64,000 nt of DNA, taken from Mrakia gelida (lineage: Eukaryota; Basidiomycota; Tremellomycetes; Cystofilobasidiales; Mrakiaceae). Positions 1 to 12,235 of the stretch are shown here, in pieces. Made by a program: the position numbers and the translations under genes. Location: the NCBI GenBank assembly GCA_024345305.1, contig BRON01000002.1:2790001-2854000 (forward strand), given 5' to 3'. The notes under the pieces were generated by a model, which was given only the letters and a program-made list of their open reading frames with translations, was not told the origin of the DNA and made no database searches. How positions within the stretch are numbered: position 1 is the stretch's first letter; each line of letters begins with the position of its first letter.

Positions 1-3000
1 GTCGAGGAGGGAGTCGGGGAGAGGGGCGAGAACGGGTGGAGGAAGGAGGGATTTCCGGTAGAGGAGAAGGGAGGCGACGACGGGAGAAGCGTTGTGCCAG
101 GTGAGGTACCTGAGGGAGGAGGAAGGAAAGAAGGAAGAAGGTTCAGCATCGAGAAAGGGAACGAAGTCGAGAACGAAAAGCCGGCTCACTGCTCATTGTA
201 TCGAACGACCAGGGATCGATCATCGACCAGTTCAGGCTCCTCGATGAACCTCTGGAAGGTCACTCTACCGGCAAGGAAAGCCTCGGCGTCCTCGAGCTGT
301 GGTCAAGAGGGGAACAGAGCGTCAGTTTCTCGGATCCCGTCGCGTCCAAGATCTCGTCGTTCAACTCACCTTTCTGCTATCGACTCCCAGTCCCTCGTTC
401 CCACACAAACTCAACTCGAAAGAATGCGACCTCTTCTCGTGCTCTCCAGGTGCTTGAACTTCGAACGTGAACTTGTAGGGATCCTCCTCGTGGTTCTTGA
501 GTCGTCCCTCGACGGGGATGGGGTTGAGGTCCGACTTGTCCGTGGGTCGACCGACGCTGGGAGGGTAGGAGGAGAGACGAAGAGGACGAGCAGGTGGGGG
601 AGAGAAGGAGTCCGTCTGGGGTGATAGTTCGGAGGTGTCGAGCGGTGTGGGAGGGAGGCTGGAGGGTCGAGCGGGAGGAGTGTCGTCCGAGGCGAGGGTG
701 GAGAAGTCGAACTTCGCGGTGGTCGGTGCTGGAGACTTAGTAGGGAGCTCTCCCCATTCCCAGGAGTACTCGGTGCTGGGAATGGAGAGGGGAGGGATGT
801 CGAGGTTCTGAAGAGAGGAGGGTTTGGCGTCGCTGCTGTGGAAAAAGAGACCGGAACGCGTCAGTTCCCGGAAAGAAGGGATGTCGGACGCAACCGAGCC
901 CGACTCACTCTTCGGGTTTGCTTTCGAGTCGAAGATTGTCCATCTTCTCCTCGAGGTTGAGAGCATGCTCGCTCAACGACCGCGTCTCCTGAGCCTCCTC
1001 GACGGAAGCCTCGGCTTGAGTCTCGAGAGCAGCAGCGGCGGAAAGAAGATCTTCAGCGAACGAGACGACTTGACGGCTGGGCTCGACTGAGAAGAAGGTG
1101 CGCCAACGGAGAAGGAGAAGAAGAGTCAGCGACGAAGCGAGATCAAGGAAGACGAGACGAGAGAGAGACGCGACTCACCTCCATCATCATTCCATCCCTT
1201 CCCCTCGCTCAATCGGATCTGCCCATCTCGAACCACATCGATGCTAGCCTCCCTCGACCGTCGAGCGACCTGATCCCGCCGATGAGCCTCCTGAGAAGGT
1301 GAAGGACGCCGCCGCGTTGGCGAACTGGGTCGAGAGGAGGAGGGAGAGGAGGACTGCTGCTTGTAGCCGGCCATGTCGAGAACGACGTCTGCGAACGAGT
1401 GACAAGAGAACCGATCAGCATGAAGTATCTCCGACAGCAGAAGTGTGGAGTGAGCGAAACGCACCATCTCCGTAAACAACATCAGGAGCCTTCCCCTCTC
1501 CCTCCTTCACCTGAGGCAGCAGATCGTCTCCTCCGCCCTCAGCAGCAACCTCGTAATCCTCTCCCTCCTTATCCTTCCCACCAAACCCTTCTCCAGGCCC
1601 ATGCTTCTTCCCCGTGATATGCCCAACGACATGCTCGACGGCGTTCTTGGTCTTGACGCCCTCGACGTACTGCTTGAGGTGATCTCGACGTCCCTCGGCA
1701 GCCGTGGCGATCGTGTGAGTGATGGAGCTTGCTGTAGCGAGGAAGGAGGAGGGCGATAGGGTTTGGGAGCTGCTGGTGGTTGTGGAGAGAGGTTCGGAGA
1801 TGGGTAAGGGTTCCAGAGAAGATGCTGCGACGTTGTGAGGTGCTGTGGAGGGGATACCGTTGGGCATGGGAGGAGCGGAGGGAGTGGGCTGAGAGGAGGA
1901 GTCGGAGGTGGGAGGAGCGGCTGAGAGGAAGGTGGGTTTGGGATGAGGTGATGGTGGAGGAGAAGGGTAGGTTCCCGAGGTGGAGGCTTGAGGAGTAGGA
2001 GGGAGGGCAGAGAGATTGGGTCGAGGCGTCGTTTGGGCATCTGAGGGAGGAGGGAGATCGAAGTGAGCTCGACGCTTCGAATCAAGAGCGTCTTCCGCAT
2101 CACGACCGACTCACCTGTCGAGTTCAACGCCTCAGCCTCCTCAGCAACAGTCTCCACATCCGCCTCAGCGCTATCGAGATCCAAGAAATCCGGCTCCTGC
2201 AGATCGAGAAGGGAAACGAGGCGAAGGGTGGAGTCGAAAGGTCAGCTTCGATCTCCTTCAGCCCCCGAGCTCCCTCCTCCACGCTCGCACAGAAGACCAC
2301 GAGACCTCTCCAACTCACAGAGATAGCTCCAGCCTTGTCCGACTCTGGCACTACTCCAAACTTCTCGTCCTTGAGCCTTTTCGAAGCCTCCTGTACGTCC
2401 TCCTCGGACGATGACGCCGGGGGTTCAGCTTGAGATCCAGAGGGTTCAGCGTTCGTCGAGAAGTCTGGTGGTTCCGTTTCGCTGCCGACCTAGAGCAAAG
2501 TCAAAACAAAACAACGAAGACCCTAGTCAGTAAAACGTCAACATCAAAAGCTCCACCGCAACCCCTCTGGTTTCTGAAACCTCCAGCTCGACGTCCCCTA
2601 CCGAACCGAAGCTCGCTCGTCCCACATCTCCTCTCTCCTCCCCTCCCCTCCCTCTCAGACGTCGGTCGACTCACCTCTGTAGCACCCAGTAAGGGACTTG
2701 TCAACAGCTCCTCCGGCACATCCTCCTCCGTCTCCACCACAAAGAAAGCCTCTCCTGCCTCCCCAACCTTCATGAAGAAGGGTACAGGATTCGAGTTAAC
2801 GGTCAAGGTGACCTTCTTCTCCCCAGCTCGCAACACCTGAAGCTTCCCGAACCGAACATGGAAAGGAGAGCAGGCTAGAATCGTTTCGGAGGAGGCGTTC
2901 TGTGCGTAAGATACAAAGAAAGGAAATCAATTTTAGCCCGAAAGAAAAGCCGTTGGGGGAAGGAGCTCGGGAGGAGGGTTGAGGAAGGTGAGGTGAGAGA

Positions 3001-3222
3001 GGGTGGATGGGTTGAGTTCAGACTGAGAACTGACCTCTCCTTCCCGTTCTACCACGATCACATCGATGGCTCCTGTGAGGGTAGCAGGGTTGATCCCAGA
3101 GTAGTACTGGTACGCTCGAGAGAGGTACTGCAGAAACGGGAAGCAGGTGTCAGTGAGAGAGCAAGAGAAAGAGAGGGGAAGGGGAGGAGAGAGAGAAGGT
3201 CGAGGTGGGGACCGACCTGCAT
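1..3222 (-). CDS. PAH1: Lipin / phosphatidate phosphatase PAH1 (partial)
   Basis: Mg2+-dependent phosphatidate phosphatase of the lipin family, which makes diacylglycerol from phosphatidate at the ER and nuclear membrane. The ATG at 3222 opens a 6-nt exon (Met-Gln). The next exon completes the lipin N-terminus ([19 protein letters not shown]) and the exon at 2675-2899 carries the rest of the N-LIP domain ([11 protein letters not shown], then [16 protein letters not shown]). Around residue 530 the conserved YSWEWGELP motif appears. Exons: 3217-3222, 3035-3127, 2675-2899, 2319-2489, 2115-2196, 1465-2040, 1179-1388, 909-1086, 370-835, 190-296 and 1-109; all phases agree. About 741 residues are in the window. 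The catalytic haloacid-dehalogenase-like (LNS2) domain with the expected DxDxT motif would lie beyond base 1 and is not seen. Family assignment is firm; catalytic integrity cannot be judged. Confidence 0.93.
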
Positions 3223-3627
3223 GGTGGGTCGAGACGAGAGTCTCTAAGGAGAGAGAGGGGGGCGAGAGGCGAGGAGAGATACGCGAGGAAGTAGAGAGGA
3301 GGTGGGGGTGGTGGAAGGAAAGTTTGATTGGAAGGAAGAGTGAGGAAGGGGTCGGGGTGAACGTTGGCGGCGAGAGGAAGGTCGAAGCCGCCTCGTTCAG
3401 AGAGGGTGCGAGCGGACGTCATCACATGCCAAATCGGTCTTTTATGGCAGAAGAAAACTTTCTCGAACTTCAGGCCGAAGACTGATCTGGCCGATGAGCA
3501 GACTTTCGAGACTTGTGGTGAAGTTTTCGAAGGCTGAAATGAGCGAACAGTCTCGCGCGTGTTCGACCATCGCGACGTCCCTCTTCTTCTTTCCCTCTGG
3601 TCGTTAAGTCATCAAATCTAGCAAAGT
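3223..3627. other. Intergenic: PAH1 promoter and 3' flank of the oxidoreductase gene
   Basis: About 400 bp between two minus-strand genes, GA-rich near the PAH1 start. No conserved reading frame or RNA gene was seen. Confidence 0.6.
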
Positions 3628-6064
3628 CTATGCGTGAAGGTCATCTTGGGCCGCCGAGTAGAGGGACCACATCGAAGCAGCGTGGTTGTCCTCCACTCCG
3701 TGTTCGTTGGCCGCGACAATGCCCTGTCCAGCCGAAGCGACGACGCCCGCCTTGATTCCTCTGGTAAACGCAAAGACAGAAGGTCAGAAAGTGGGGGAGA
3801 CGTCAAAGGAGCGCAAGAAGGTGACTCACAGAGTCATCTTGATCCCAGGAGCGTTGAGGACGTGATCTTCCAGCGGACTCGACGCGTCGAAGAGCGACTC
3901 CTCCTCTCCCTCCTTCTTGGCTGCTTCGACGATGGGTGGCGAAGCGTTTTGGTAGATGAGACGGAGAACATCTGAAAGATGAAGATAGCACCCATCGAGT
4001 CAGTTCGGCCCTCGTTTCAAGGAAGTGCTCGAGGAATCGCTCGACTCACTTTTAGCGGCGACGATCGCCTGTCCCCAAGCACGGTTCCCAGCCTGGGCGA
4101 GGAAGAGAGAAAGATCTCAGCAAGGGACACCTTGAAGTAACGAGGGATGGCGAGAGCTCACCTTGATCTCCTTGACGTTCGCACAGTCTCCAACAGCGAA
4201 AATGTGACCCCACTCCGACGTCGTCTTCGTCTCGAGAACCGAAAGCGTCTGCACCCGTTCCGAAAGCGACTCCTCCGGCGACTCGACGTCGATCTGCATG
4301 GTGGGCTTGACTTTTATTCGACCTGAAAGTGGAGAAGAGCGACGTCAGCGGAAATGAACGAAGGACAGGGGACGCGAGGAGCACTCGAACGAACCGGTGT
4401 CAAGCTCGATTGCAGAAGGGAGCAGGTTTCCAACGAGTCCCGAGTTTGGCTTCTGACCAGTGCAGAACATCTGAGAAGCAGTCGACGGCAGTCTGTCAGC
4501 GAAAGAGCTCGGATCTCGAAGGACAAAACAGACTCGACGCGAACTCACCAACAAATCACACTCCAGCTCCCGTCCGGTGCTGGTCTTCACGGATCCATCG
4601 AGGATCTTGCACGAAACCAAACGCTCTCCGAGAATGAGGTTGATACCGAGAAGGTCGACCTGCTTGACGGCTGCGAGATGGGAGGAGTCAGGCTCCGTGA
4701 GACGCGTCGAAGCGAGCGAAGAGGTGGGAACGAACCTTCGTCGTGAAGAGACTTGGGGAAGAGCGGCATCATTCGATCTCTCGAGTGTAGAAGAGTAACG
4801 TTCTTGACTCCTGGTCCATAGTACGAGGCAATATCGGTGGCAGTTTCTGATGAGGAGGGAAGAAAGCTCGGAAGTCAGGTCGTCGTCGCGTCGCCTCGGC
4901 TCGAGCAGGTAAAGGTGGACTCACGAATACCTGACAAAGTGGTGCGCAAGAGAGCTCGAGAATTCAGTTTTCTCGAGTTCGAGATCGAGAGTGGCGAAGC
5001 AGCTGGAGAGAACGAACCAAGAGCTCCTCCTCCAACAACGACGATGTTCTTCGACGCCTTGATCTCCTCCTGCCTCTTCTTCAAGAACGCGATCCCTTCG
5101 ATCTTGGTTCCACCGTACTTCCAGTCGTCTCCGAGAGGTGTGGGTGTATGCGAAGGCACATGAGTCCTCTCCTGCCAGGTGTTCATCGATCTGAAGCGAA
5201 TCGGGTCCGAAAGGTCAGCGCCCCGGCCTACCTTCCTCGTCCCTCTCGAAGCTCAGCTCATTCGAGTGAAAAGAAGAAACTCACTCAGCCAGCTCACCGC
5301 CCGTACAGAGAATGCAGTAGTCAAACTCGAGCACGTCGTCCTCCCCAGTGAAGTTCTCGTTCTCCGCGTGGAATTTGAGACCGAGCGACGAAGGGAACGA
5401 CTTGGAGAGCTTCACCGAGTTCTTCTTGAGCTCGAGGGCGGAAGCGTGGAGGACGAGATGAGGGAGAGAGGCGCTGTTGGGACCGAAGATGCCAGAGTAG
5501 GGAATGAAGGCTTTGTGGGAGTGGTCTGGGACGACGGCGAAGCGAGGGAAGACGTAGACTGCGAGAGAGGACGAGGAGGGGAGGAAAGGGTGAGCTTGAG
5601 CTTTCAGCTTCTCGAGAGAGTAGGTCTTCCGCGAGCAGAATCGGTTGAGATCAAAAGGCGAAGGGGAGGACGAACGATGGTTGGCATGCCTGACGAACGC
5701 ACGAAGAAATGATCGAAGGAGATATCAGCTCGAGAAGTGCCAGGGATGTCGACGTCGGTGAAAAGGGAGGGAGGAGAGGTCGAGCTCACGAGTTTCGTTC
5801 AACCAGAACTACTCGAAACTTATCGTCTCCGAGTTTCTCCTGCACCAACGGCAGCAGAGAGTTGAAAGTGTTGATCGCACCAGCTGTTGACCGAAAAACG
5901 AAGGGAAACGAACAAAAGATGGGTGAGCTGGCAGCCTTTCATCGGCCTCGCCGGTTTTCAGCCCTCGCCCGACCTTGACGTCGAGTTCTTCACTCACCTG
6001 CAGCATAAGATCCACCGATGATGGCGATAGTCCTGGTTCTTCCAACGGGGGCGACGACAGACAT
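3628..6064 (-). CDS. AIFM2/AMID-like FAD-NAD(P)H oxidoreductase
   Basis: Pyridine-nucleotide-disulfide oxidoreductase of the apoptosis-inducing-factor-like (AIFM2/FSP1, yeast Aif1) group. The N-terminal FAD-binding motif TIAIIGGSYAAG is present. NIVVVGGGALGIQ is the NAD(P)H-binding motif, and HIFAVGDCA is the second FAD contact. Members pass electrons from NAD(P)H to quinones or oxygen at lipid droplets, mitochondria or plasma membrane; the site here is unknown. Thirteen exons: 5998-6064, 5790-5883, 5676-5689 (14 nt), 5285-5558, 5018-5190, 4925-4930 (6 nt), 4736-4846, 4549-4670, 4395-4470, 4162-4322, 4050-4092, 3830-3971 and 3628-3760. The tiny exons are required: the 14-nt exon completes RNSHANHLYVFPRF and the 6-nt exon completes ALGIQ. 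No N-terminal targeting sequence is obvious and the protein ends in DDLHA. Confidence 0.9.
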
Positions 6065-7185
6065 GCTTGAGAAGGGGAAGGAAGGGTCTGGGTGCGGTGG
6101 AAAGGTTGGGGGCGAAAAGAAGACACGGAGTCGAAGGCCAATCTTGTCTGATTCAACGACGGGGTTGACCGAGGATGCTCGTTCCACTTTTTTTCGGACT
6201 TGTATGTCAGCACGAGAGCCGATGGGAACAGCTGCTCGGGGGAAGGTCGCCGATGTGGGTTGTGGAAGGGGATGGGGGGGATGGTGAGCTTCGAGCGAAG
6301 GGAGAGAGACGTCGACGCCGTTCGTCGGTCAGACCACTTGGACGTGCTCTTCTTCCTTCTTCTACAGAGTTCCGGACTGTTCGATCCCGTTCTTATCTGA
6401 CGTTGATCCGTTTGAGAGGACAGGTACCCCTGGGAAAGGGAATCGCGGACGGAAGGGGGCGAAGAGAGAGAGCGAACTCGGACGAACGCGTCGTCGAACT
6501 CAGCCGCTAATTCCGCTCTCTTTCTCATCAGCCAATCACGTTAATCCATTGACTAGAACACGCCATCAAGAAAGCGAAGGCTCATCTCACTGAGACTCCA
6601 ACAAAAACAGCAGCGAAACCGATCCGAGTCCCCCACCTCTCCTCTCGACGCGTCGTCGTCGTCGTCCCTCTCTCTCTTCTCTCCAACCCCCACTCGAGAT
6701 TACGGACAGCGAAGCATAGGATAGATAGCCAGTGTTCAAAACGTTCCGAAGCAGCAGCGTGAGTCAGAAGGGGTAAGAAATGCAGGAACAGCAGAAGTCG
6801 TCGAATGCAAGTGAGAACGAAGAAACGAAAAGAGCGAAGAGCGCAGCGAAGTTTAGAAAGATACGTGTGCGTGATAGAGAAGGAGAAGGAAAAAACAAGC
6901 AGTCTGGAGTCGGGGTATGGTGGTATAGGATGTGTGATAGATAGAGCGAGCGAAGCAGAAAGGGGTAACGCGAATGGATGAGACGGATGAGACAGAAGAG
7001 AAGAAACGAAACGAGCGATGGTGGTAAGATGATAAATAGATATGTGTGATGGGATGTGCGGATGTGTGTGGCATGCGAGAGAATGAGCGTGATAGGAGGA
7101 GAAGAGAAGAGAAGAAGAGAGGGGAGGTGGGGTTTGGGGTTGAGTTGGGTTGGGTTGGGTTGAGTTTGAGTCGAGTTTCGGACAT
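6065..7185. other. Intergenic: promoter of the oxidoreductase gene, 3' flank of the zinc-finger gene
   Basis: 1.1 kb with only low-complexity open frames. A TTGGG-type tandem stretch sits near 7142-7161. Nothing coding could be supported. Confidence 0.55.
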
Positions 7186-10100
7186 CTACTCCATCTCTCC
7201 CTTCGCCTTCCTAGGCACGATGCTTCCGGCGCAGATTCCACGTTGTCGATGTCGCATAAGAGCGTCTCCTCGAGCGAAGCCTTTGCCGCTGCGGAAACGA
7301 AAGGTAGGGGACAAGGGAGAGTCAGCGACGCGTTCGAACGAACGAACGAACGAGCGAACGAGGAAAGGGAAAAACGCACCAGGCACAAGGGAAAGGTTTC
7401 GTTCCCGAGTGGATTCGTTCGTGTCTCCTCAGGTCGTGTTGACGGACGAAGGAGGCGTCGCTGAAAGAAACCGAGACGAAAGTTCGAAAGAAGAGAAGTC
7501 AGCTCGACGCGTCGAGAGGAAATGTGAGCGAAGGGAAAGAAAGGAACCGTCGACTCACCATCCCTCCGCCGGACAGTTGAACGGCTTATCCTCCAAGTGC
7601 GTCTGAATGTGGTTCACGATCGCACTCTTCCTCGGGAAGTACCTCTCGCACCCCGCGACCAAGCACCTGTACCTCACTTCCAACTTCCTCCCTTTCCTCT
7701 TCGACCCTCCTCCTCCCATCCCTCCCTCCCCACCACCTTCTCCTCCGTCCCCGCCGAAGTCCTCTCCACCTGCACTAGCGCTTCCAGCCGAGGCTCGCTT
7801 GTTGTTGGAGGTCGACGCGACTCGGATGGTGGTGAAGAGGGATTCAATGAGCGCTGAGGTGATGTTCGGACGGTTGTTCGCTGAGTTGACGGACCCTTCC
7901 TCGTCTGAATTGTCGCCGTCGGGGGAGTAGTGGGTGGGATCGATCTCCTCTTCTCCTTGGGAGGAGGCGGATCGGTGCGAGTGAGGTTTGAGGACGGGGA
8001 GGGAGGGAGCTGCGAAGGACTGCTGGTGCTGTTGGAGAAGAGCGGTGGTGATGGGAGGAGGGTGGTGGTAGTGGGTGGAGGTGTTGTTCGAGAGGGAGGA
8101 GGAAGGGCGAGGAGGAGGCATCTGCTGCTGCTGTTGGAGCGAGAGACCCGAAGCGGGAGCGGAGGAGGGTCCAGCGAGAGCGTTGGCGTTGATGGCGAAG
8201 GGAGAAGTAGAGGAGTCCTCCGTTTCCATCGACCCAACTCGAATCTCCGACGCGACTCTCAGCCTCGACGCGGCCGACGACTTCGCTCCCTTGGGCTTCG
8301 CCTTCGGACCAGGTCTCATCCTCGTTCCAGGTCCGATCACCAACGGGAATCCTCTCGGAACCTGTCGCTCTCCCGAGGATTTCGAGGAGGGAGCCTTGCC
8401 CGACGAAGGAAGCGTCGAAGCTGGGTAGCTCGAGTCGTCGAGGAGAGGAGCGACTCGAGGACCTCGTTCGAAGGTGTTGAACGAAGGATCATGTCCGACT
8501 GGGATGACTGGAGTGATGGGACGACGACCGACGATGGCGTTGGGAGGACGGTTGGCCATGGGACCTGTGGTGGAGGTGAAGGAGGCTGGGAGGCGAGAGG
8601 AGTTGACGGGGAGGTTCGTCGTCGAGGGAGGGAGGACGGGAGCTGGTTGCTGCTGAGGGAGATGGGAGGTGGAGGGATGGAAGCCGGCTGGAAAGTTCTG
8701 GGCTGGGAGGAGTCCGATACCTTGGTTCGATCCAGCGGGAGCGAGGACGGAAGGGAAGGGACGACCTTGATGCTCGACCTGATGAGGGAAGGGAGCGTAG
8801 GCTGTTTGTCGTTGCTGCTGAGCCGATCCAGTCGCCGACGTTCCCGACGCGACGTTGTTTCCATCGAAAACCGACTCTCCAACTCCCAAACCGTACGCTC
8901 CCTCAGCGTTGGCCTCCTCCACCTGCTGCTCGGGAATTAGCCCCATCGGATGATGGTAGATCGACTCGTTCTGATGAACCCTCGCCTGCCTGAGGAGATC
9001 CGTCAACCCAAAGTCCTCGCCTCCTGCACCCGCCCCACCGGCCCCTCCCGCTCCGACGAACGGCTGTCCAGGGAACATCGGCGACTGATCCAACTGAGGG
9101 CTGTAGCCGATGTGAGGCGACGCGTCGGCGTCGAACGATCCGATCCTTCGATGGTTTCTGAAGGACGATGGGTGATCTTGGAAGGTGGAGGGGACTTGGA
9201 TTTGATCCTGATGTTGCTGCTGCTGCTGTTGCCGAGGGACGAAGAGCTGCTGCTGCTGCGAAGAGGACGACTCGTCGACGGCGGGAAGAGGAGGAGCGGG
9301 GGCGGGGACGAACTGATGCTGTTGCTGGATGGGAGGCGAGAAGATGTACTGAGGTTGAGAGTGGATGAAGACCTCCTGCTGCTCGACTGGTTGCTGAGGA
9401 GCGAAACCGAAGCCTGGGTAGGGGTGGACGGGATGGTAGAGCGACTGCTGTTGTTGTTGCGGCTGCTGAGTCTCGAACTGCTGCTGCTGATCCTGGGGTT
9501 GGAACCGCTGCTGCTGCTGATGTTGCTGCTGTTGTCGACCCTCGGAAGCGAACGAATTCTCGAACGTCGCGTCGGGAGTTCCGATCTGAGGAGAGAAGGT
9601 GGGCGACCGATCCGCGTGTTGTTCGAGAATCGGCGTGTTGTCTCCTTCCTGCTCGAGTTCGGGCGTCTCCAGTCCTCCGTACTGCTGCTGATCGTACTGC
9701 TGCTGCTGAGGTTGCTGCTGCTGGAATTGGTACTGCTGCTGGGAGAAGAGCTGATCCGCGTACGACGAAGGGGGTCTCCGGCTGGGGTCGAGTCGCTGCT
9801 GCTGCTGCTCCTCCTCCTGCTGCTGCTCCTCGTACGCCCCCGAGTCGTCCTGATCCTGTCGAGAGAACCCTCCTGCTCCAGCGGCGAGGATGTCGGAGGG
9901 GAAGGTCCAGTTGGGGTTGGGAGCGATGGGAGAGGGGATGTCGCGTGCTTGGTGGTGTTGCTGTTGCTGCTGCTGTCGACGAGGAGAGAGGTTCAAGGAG
10001 GTGTGGGGAGGTTCGTGGGTGGTAGCGAGGGTTGGAACGAAGTAGGAAGGAGGAGTGGAGGGTTGTTGTTGATCGTCTCCCTCCGCACCACCGACGGCGC

Positions 10101-11415
10101 TCTCGAAGGATTGGTAGAACGACGTCGTCTCGTCGGATCGAACTCGAGTATGGAAGGACCGTTGATGTCGAAGAGGACCACGAGTAGGAGAGGATCCCAT
10201 CTGGTTGGTGTCGTCCGAGCGGTTTCGGACGTGCATCGATGTGGGTGGAGGAGGTCCGGATCCTCGAGACGTCGTCGCTGTTGTTGATCCTTCTCGTTCC
10301 CTCCTGGACTTTTCCTCCTCCCGATCCTCCTCGTTCTCGTCGACTCCCATCGGTGGCTTCTCGTTCGACATGTTCCTCCCTCGTCCTCGTTCAGCCCTAA
10401 CACTCCCAAACGGCAACTCCACCGACTCGCTCGCCGCCATCTCGTCCCAGAACATCCTCGACTCCTCCCCACCGAACGAGGTCTCCTCTCCACCACCCAT
10501 CGACGACCACTCTCCCGCTTCTCCTCTCCCTATCGACGGATGCTTTACCGGACTCACTCCGAACCCTACAAAGCTCATCTCCGCCTCTCCCAACTCTCGT
10601 CCCATGTCCTCCTCTTCCTCCTCGTCCTCGTCGTCTGCTCCTCCTCCAAACCCTCCACCAACGTTTCTCGACCGTCGATTTCCTCCTTGGAACTCTCGAG
10701 GATCGACGACTCGAACGGGAGAGCTGTGGACGTGCATCTCCTCGTCCAAAGGTCGAGAGGAGGTTCGTTGACGTTGTTTTCCGAGCGAGTTGACTGACGG
10801 TCCTCCTCCTCCCCCTGCTCCGCTGGTGAAGAGTCCTGCTCCCAATCCTCCTGGCGACGACATAGGTGCTTCTCCTCCTCCTGCTGCTGCTGGTACTCCC
10901 GCTCCCGAAGCTCCCTCCCTGAAGAGTCTGGCTCTCATGTTGGCTCCTCCTGAACGAAAGGAATCGGTAGCTCGTCCTGTTTTGGACGACGAAGCTCCTC
11001 CGAAGTCGTGAGGTTGACTGAAGGGCGAGGAAGGGTCGAAGATGGGTGCTGAAGGATGGTTCCGATTGGGTAGGAAGGGAGTGAAGGAGGAAGGAGTGTT
11101 GATGGAGGTGGAGTCGGTTGGAGGGGCTGTTGACGGACGAGTGGTTGGATCGTATCCTCGAGGAGTTTGGTTGGTGTGCTTGTAGAGGTAAGGCGTTTGG
11201 GCTGAGAAGGGAGAGGGTTGACCCGAGTCCTGAGAGAGGGTCGAGTCTGCTGTTGTTGTTCTTAGACGGCGACCTTCCCTGTGAACTGACTGGAGGAGGT
11301 GTTGGTGGTGCGAGGAAGCAGCGTTGGCTGAGGTGGAAGCGAAGGAAGTGACGGGGTTGGGAGCGAATTGACGAGGACTATCGTCGCCTTCTTGGAAGTA
11401 GAAAGGGGAGCTCAT
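7186..11415 (-). CDS. Swi5/Ace2-like C2H2 zinc-finger transcription factor, Q-rich
   Basis: Predicted DNA-binding factor of 1346 aa. Almost everything before the last 110 residues is low-complexity, with long Gln runs (DNA about 8800-10000) plus Ser-, Gly- and Asp/Glu-rich tracts, typical of activation or condensate-forming regions. The C-terminus has C2H2 fingers: CLVAGCERYFPRKSAIVNH, then CPAEGC-DASFVRQHDLRRH, then a finger with CACGKGFARGDALMRH, followed by RQRGICAGS. The final atypical finger plus RGIC tail is characteristic of Swi5/Ace2-type regulators. Exons: 7559-11415, 7380-7460 and 7186-7288; both introns split a zinc-binding Cys codon (TG|C). I chose the ATG at 11415 because upstream in-frame sequence looks like UTR. 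A C-rich 3' splice-like site upstream (see 11796-11817) suggests a 5'UTR intron. The target genes are not inferable. Confidence 0.85.
7335..7360. repeat. (CGAA)n microsatellite in an intron
   Basis: Tandem CGAA/TTCG tetranucleotide, slightly imperfect, inside the last intron of the zinc-finger gene (7289-7379). Confidence 0.85.
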
Positions 11416-12235
11416 GATGACTGCATAGCAGCAAAAGAAGGGGAGAGGAGTGAGTGAGTTGGTGGGGCTGAGGGGAGGGGGGAGGAAGGCAAGAAGGGAA
11501 GGAAGGAAGGAAGGGGGGATGCGAGGAAGGGAAGCGAACCTTGAAGCTAAAAGCCGACGCTGAGAAAGATGGCGGGTACAGATTCCCACAAAAAAACACG
11601 ATCGATCTAAAGACAACAGGAAGAGGATTAGATATGTGGTACTTGAGCGGCGAGGGAAGGAGAGGAAGGGGGAGGAAAGGAGGGAAGGAGGAGGGAGCTG
11701 ACCTTTCTTCGTTGTTGATTCCCTCCCTCGATCCTTTGTTCGTCCTTCCTTCAAGCTCTCTACTCCTCCAGATAGGATGAACTGTCCGTTCTTTGACTGT
11801 AGGGGGGGGGGGGGGGGAGGAGAAGACAGCCAAGAGGTACGACTCGATGGACTGGTTGGAGGAGTTGTTTTGCTGGTGTGGTTATGGTTTGAAGGAGAGG
11901 AAGGTCGAGAAAGTGTTGTCCTAGAAATCAACCACCTCGAAGGACCCTCGATTTCAGGAAGGCCCTTCCCCTCCGAGTTGGACTATCTCCGAATAAATTC
12001 TCTCTCGTATAGATTGGTCCCCTTGCAAAGATAAAATAACTCGATCCCTTTCCATCGGTAACTTTTTCGTTCCTCCCTCTAAATCGCCGTTCGAGAGAGG
12101 ACGAAGGGAAGCAGACGAGCGCGCGTCGAGCTGAAATGAACCAACTCCAAGAGGTGAAAACGAAGAAGGTCTCTCTTCCAACGACCATTACGCCCACCTC
12201 TCCCTTCTTCCTCTTCTTTCGCATCATTCTCTAGC
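11416..12235. promoter_or_regulatory. Divergent intergenic region between two regulators
   Basis: 820 bp separating the minus-strand zinc-finger gene from the plus-strand 12236 gene. An open frame continues upstream of the chosen start to 11931, but its composition (Pro/Ser homopolymers, G16 run) looks like transcribed leader. An AT-rich patch near 12030-12040 (gataaaataa) could be core promoter. Confidence 0.45.
11796..11817 (-). other. Poly-C tract plus CTACAG: candidate 3' splice site in a 5'UTR
   Basis: On the minus strand a run of 16 C is followed directly by CTACAG, the layout of a fungal 3' splice site. It lies about 385 bases upstream of the chosen start of the Q-rich zinc-finger gene, so it may end a leader intron. 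The donor was not identified. Confidence 0.4.

Noticed and set aside
7139..7172. TTGGG repeats as an interstitial telomere-like array
   Set aside because: Too short and irregular; ordinary intergenic low complexity.
6582..7388. Long minus-strand open frame beginning MCLVRFSLSSF
   Set aside because: Low-complexity, overlaps the last exon and intron of the zinc-finger gene in another frame, no domain.
8715..8735. tRNA T-loop-like GGTTCGATCC
   Set aside because: Lies in coding sequence, with no matching acceptor stem or anticodon arm seen.
8950..10287. 445-aa plus-strand frame rich in Leu runs
   Set aside because: Antisense shadow of the CAG/CTG-rich polyglutamine region.
11416..11931. In-frame N-terminal extension of the Q-rich zinc-finger protein (ATG at 11931)
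   Set aside because: Composition is leader-like, includes a G16/C16 run, and contains a splice-acceptor-like site; the ATG at 11415 begins typical coding sequence.
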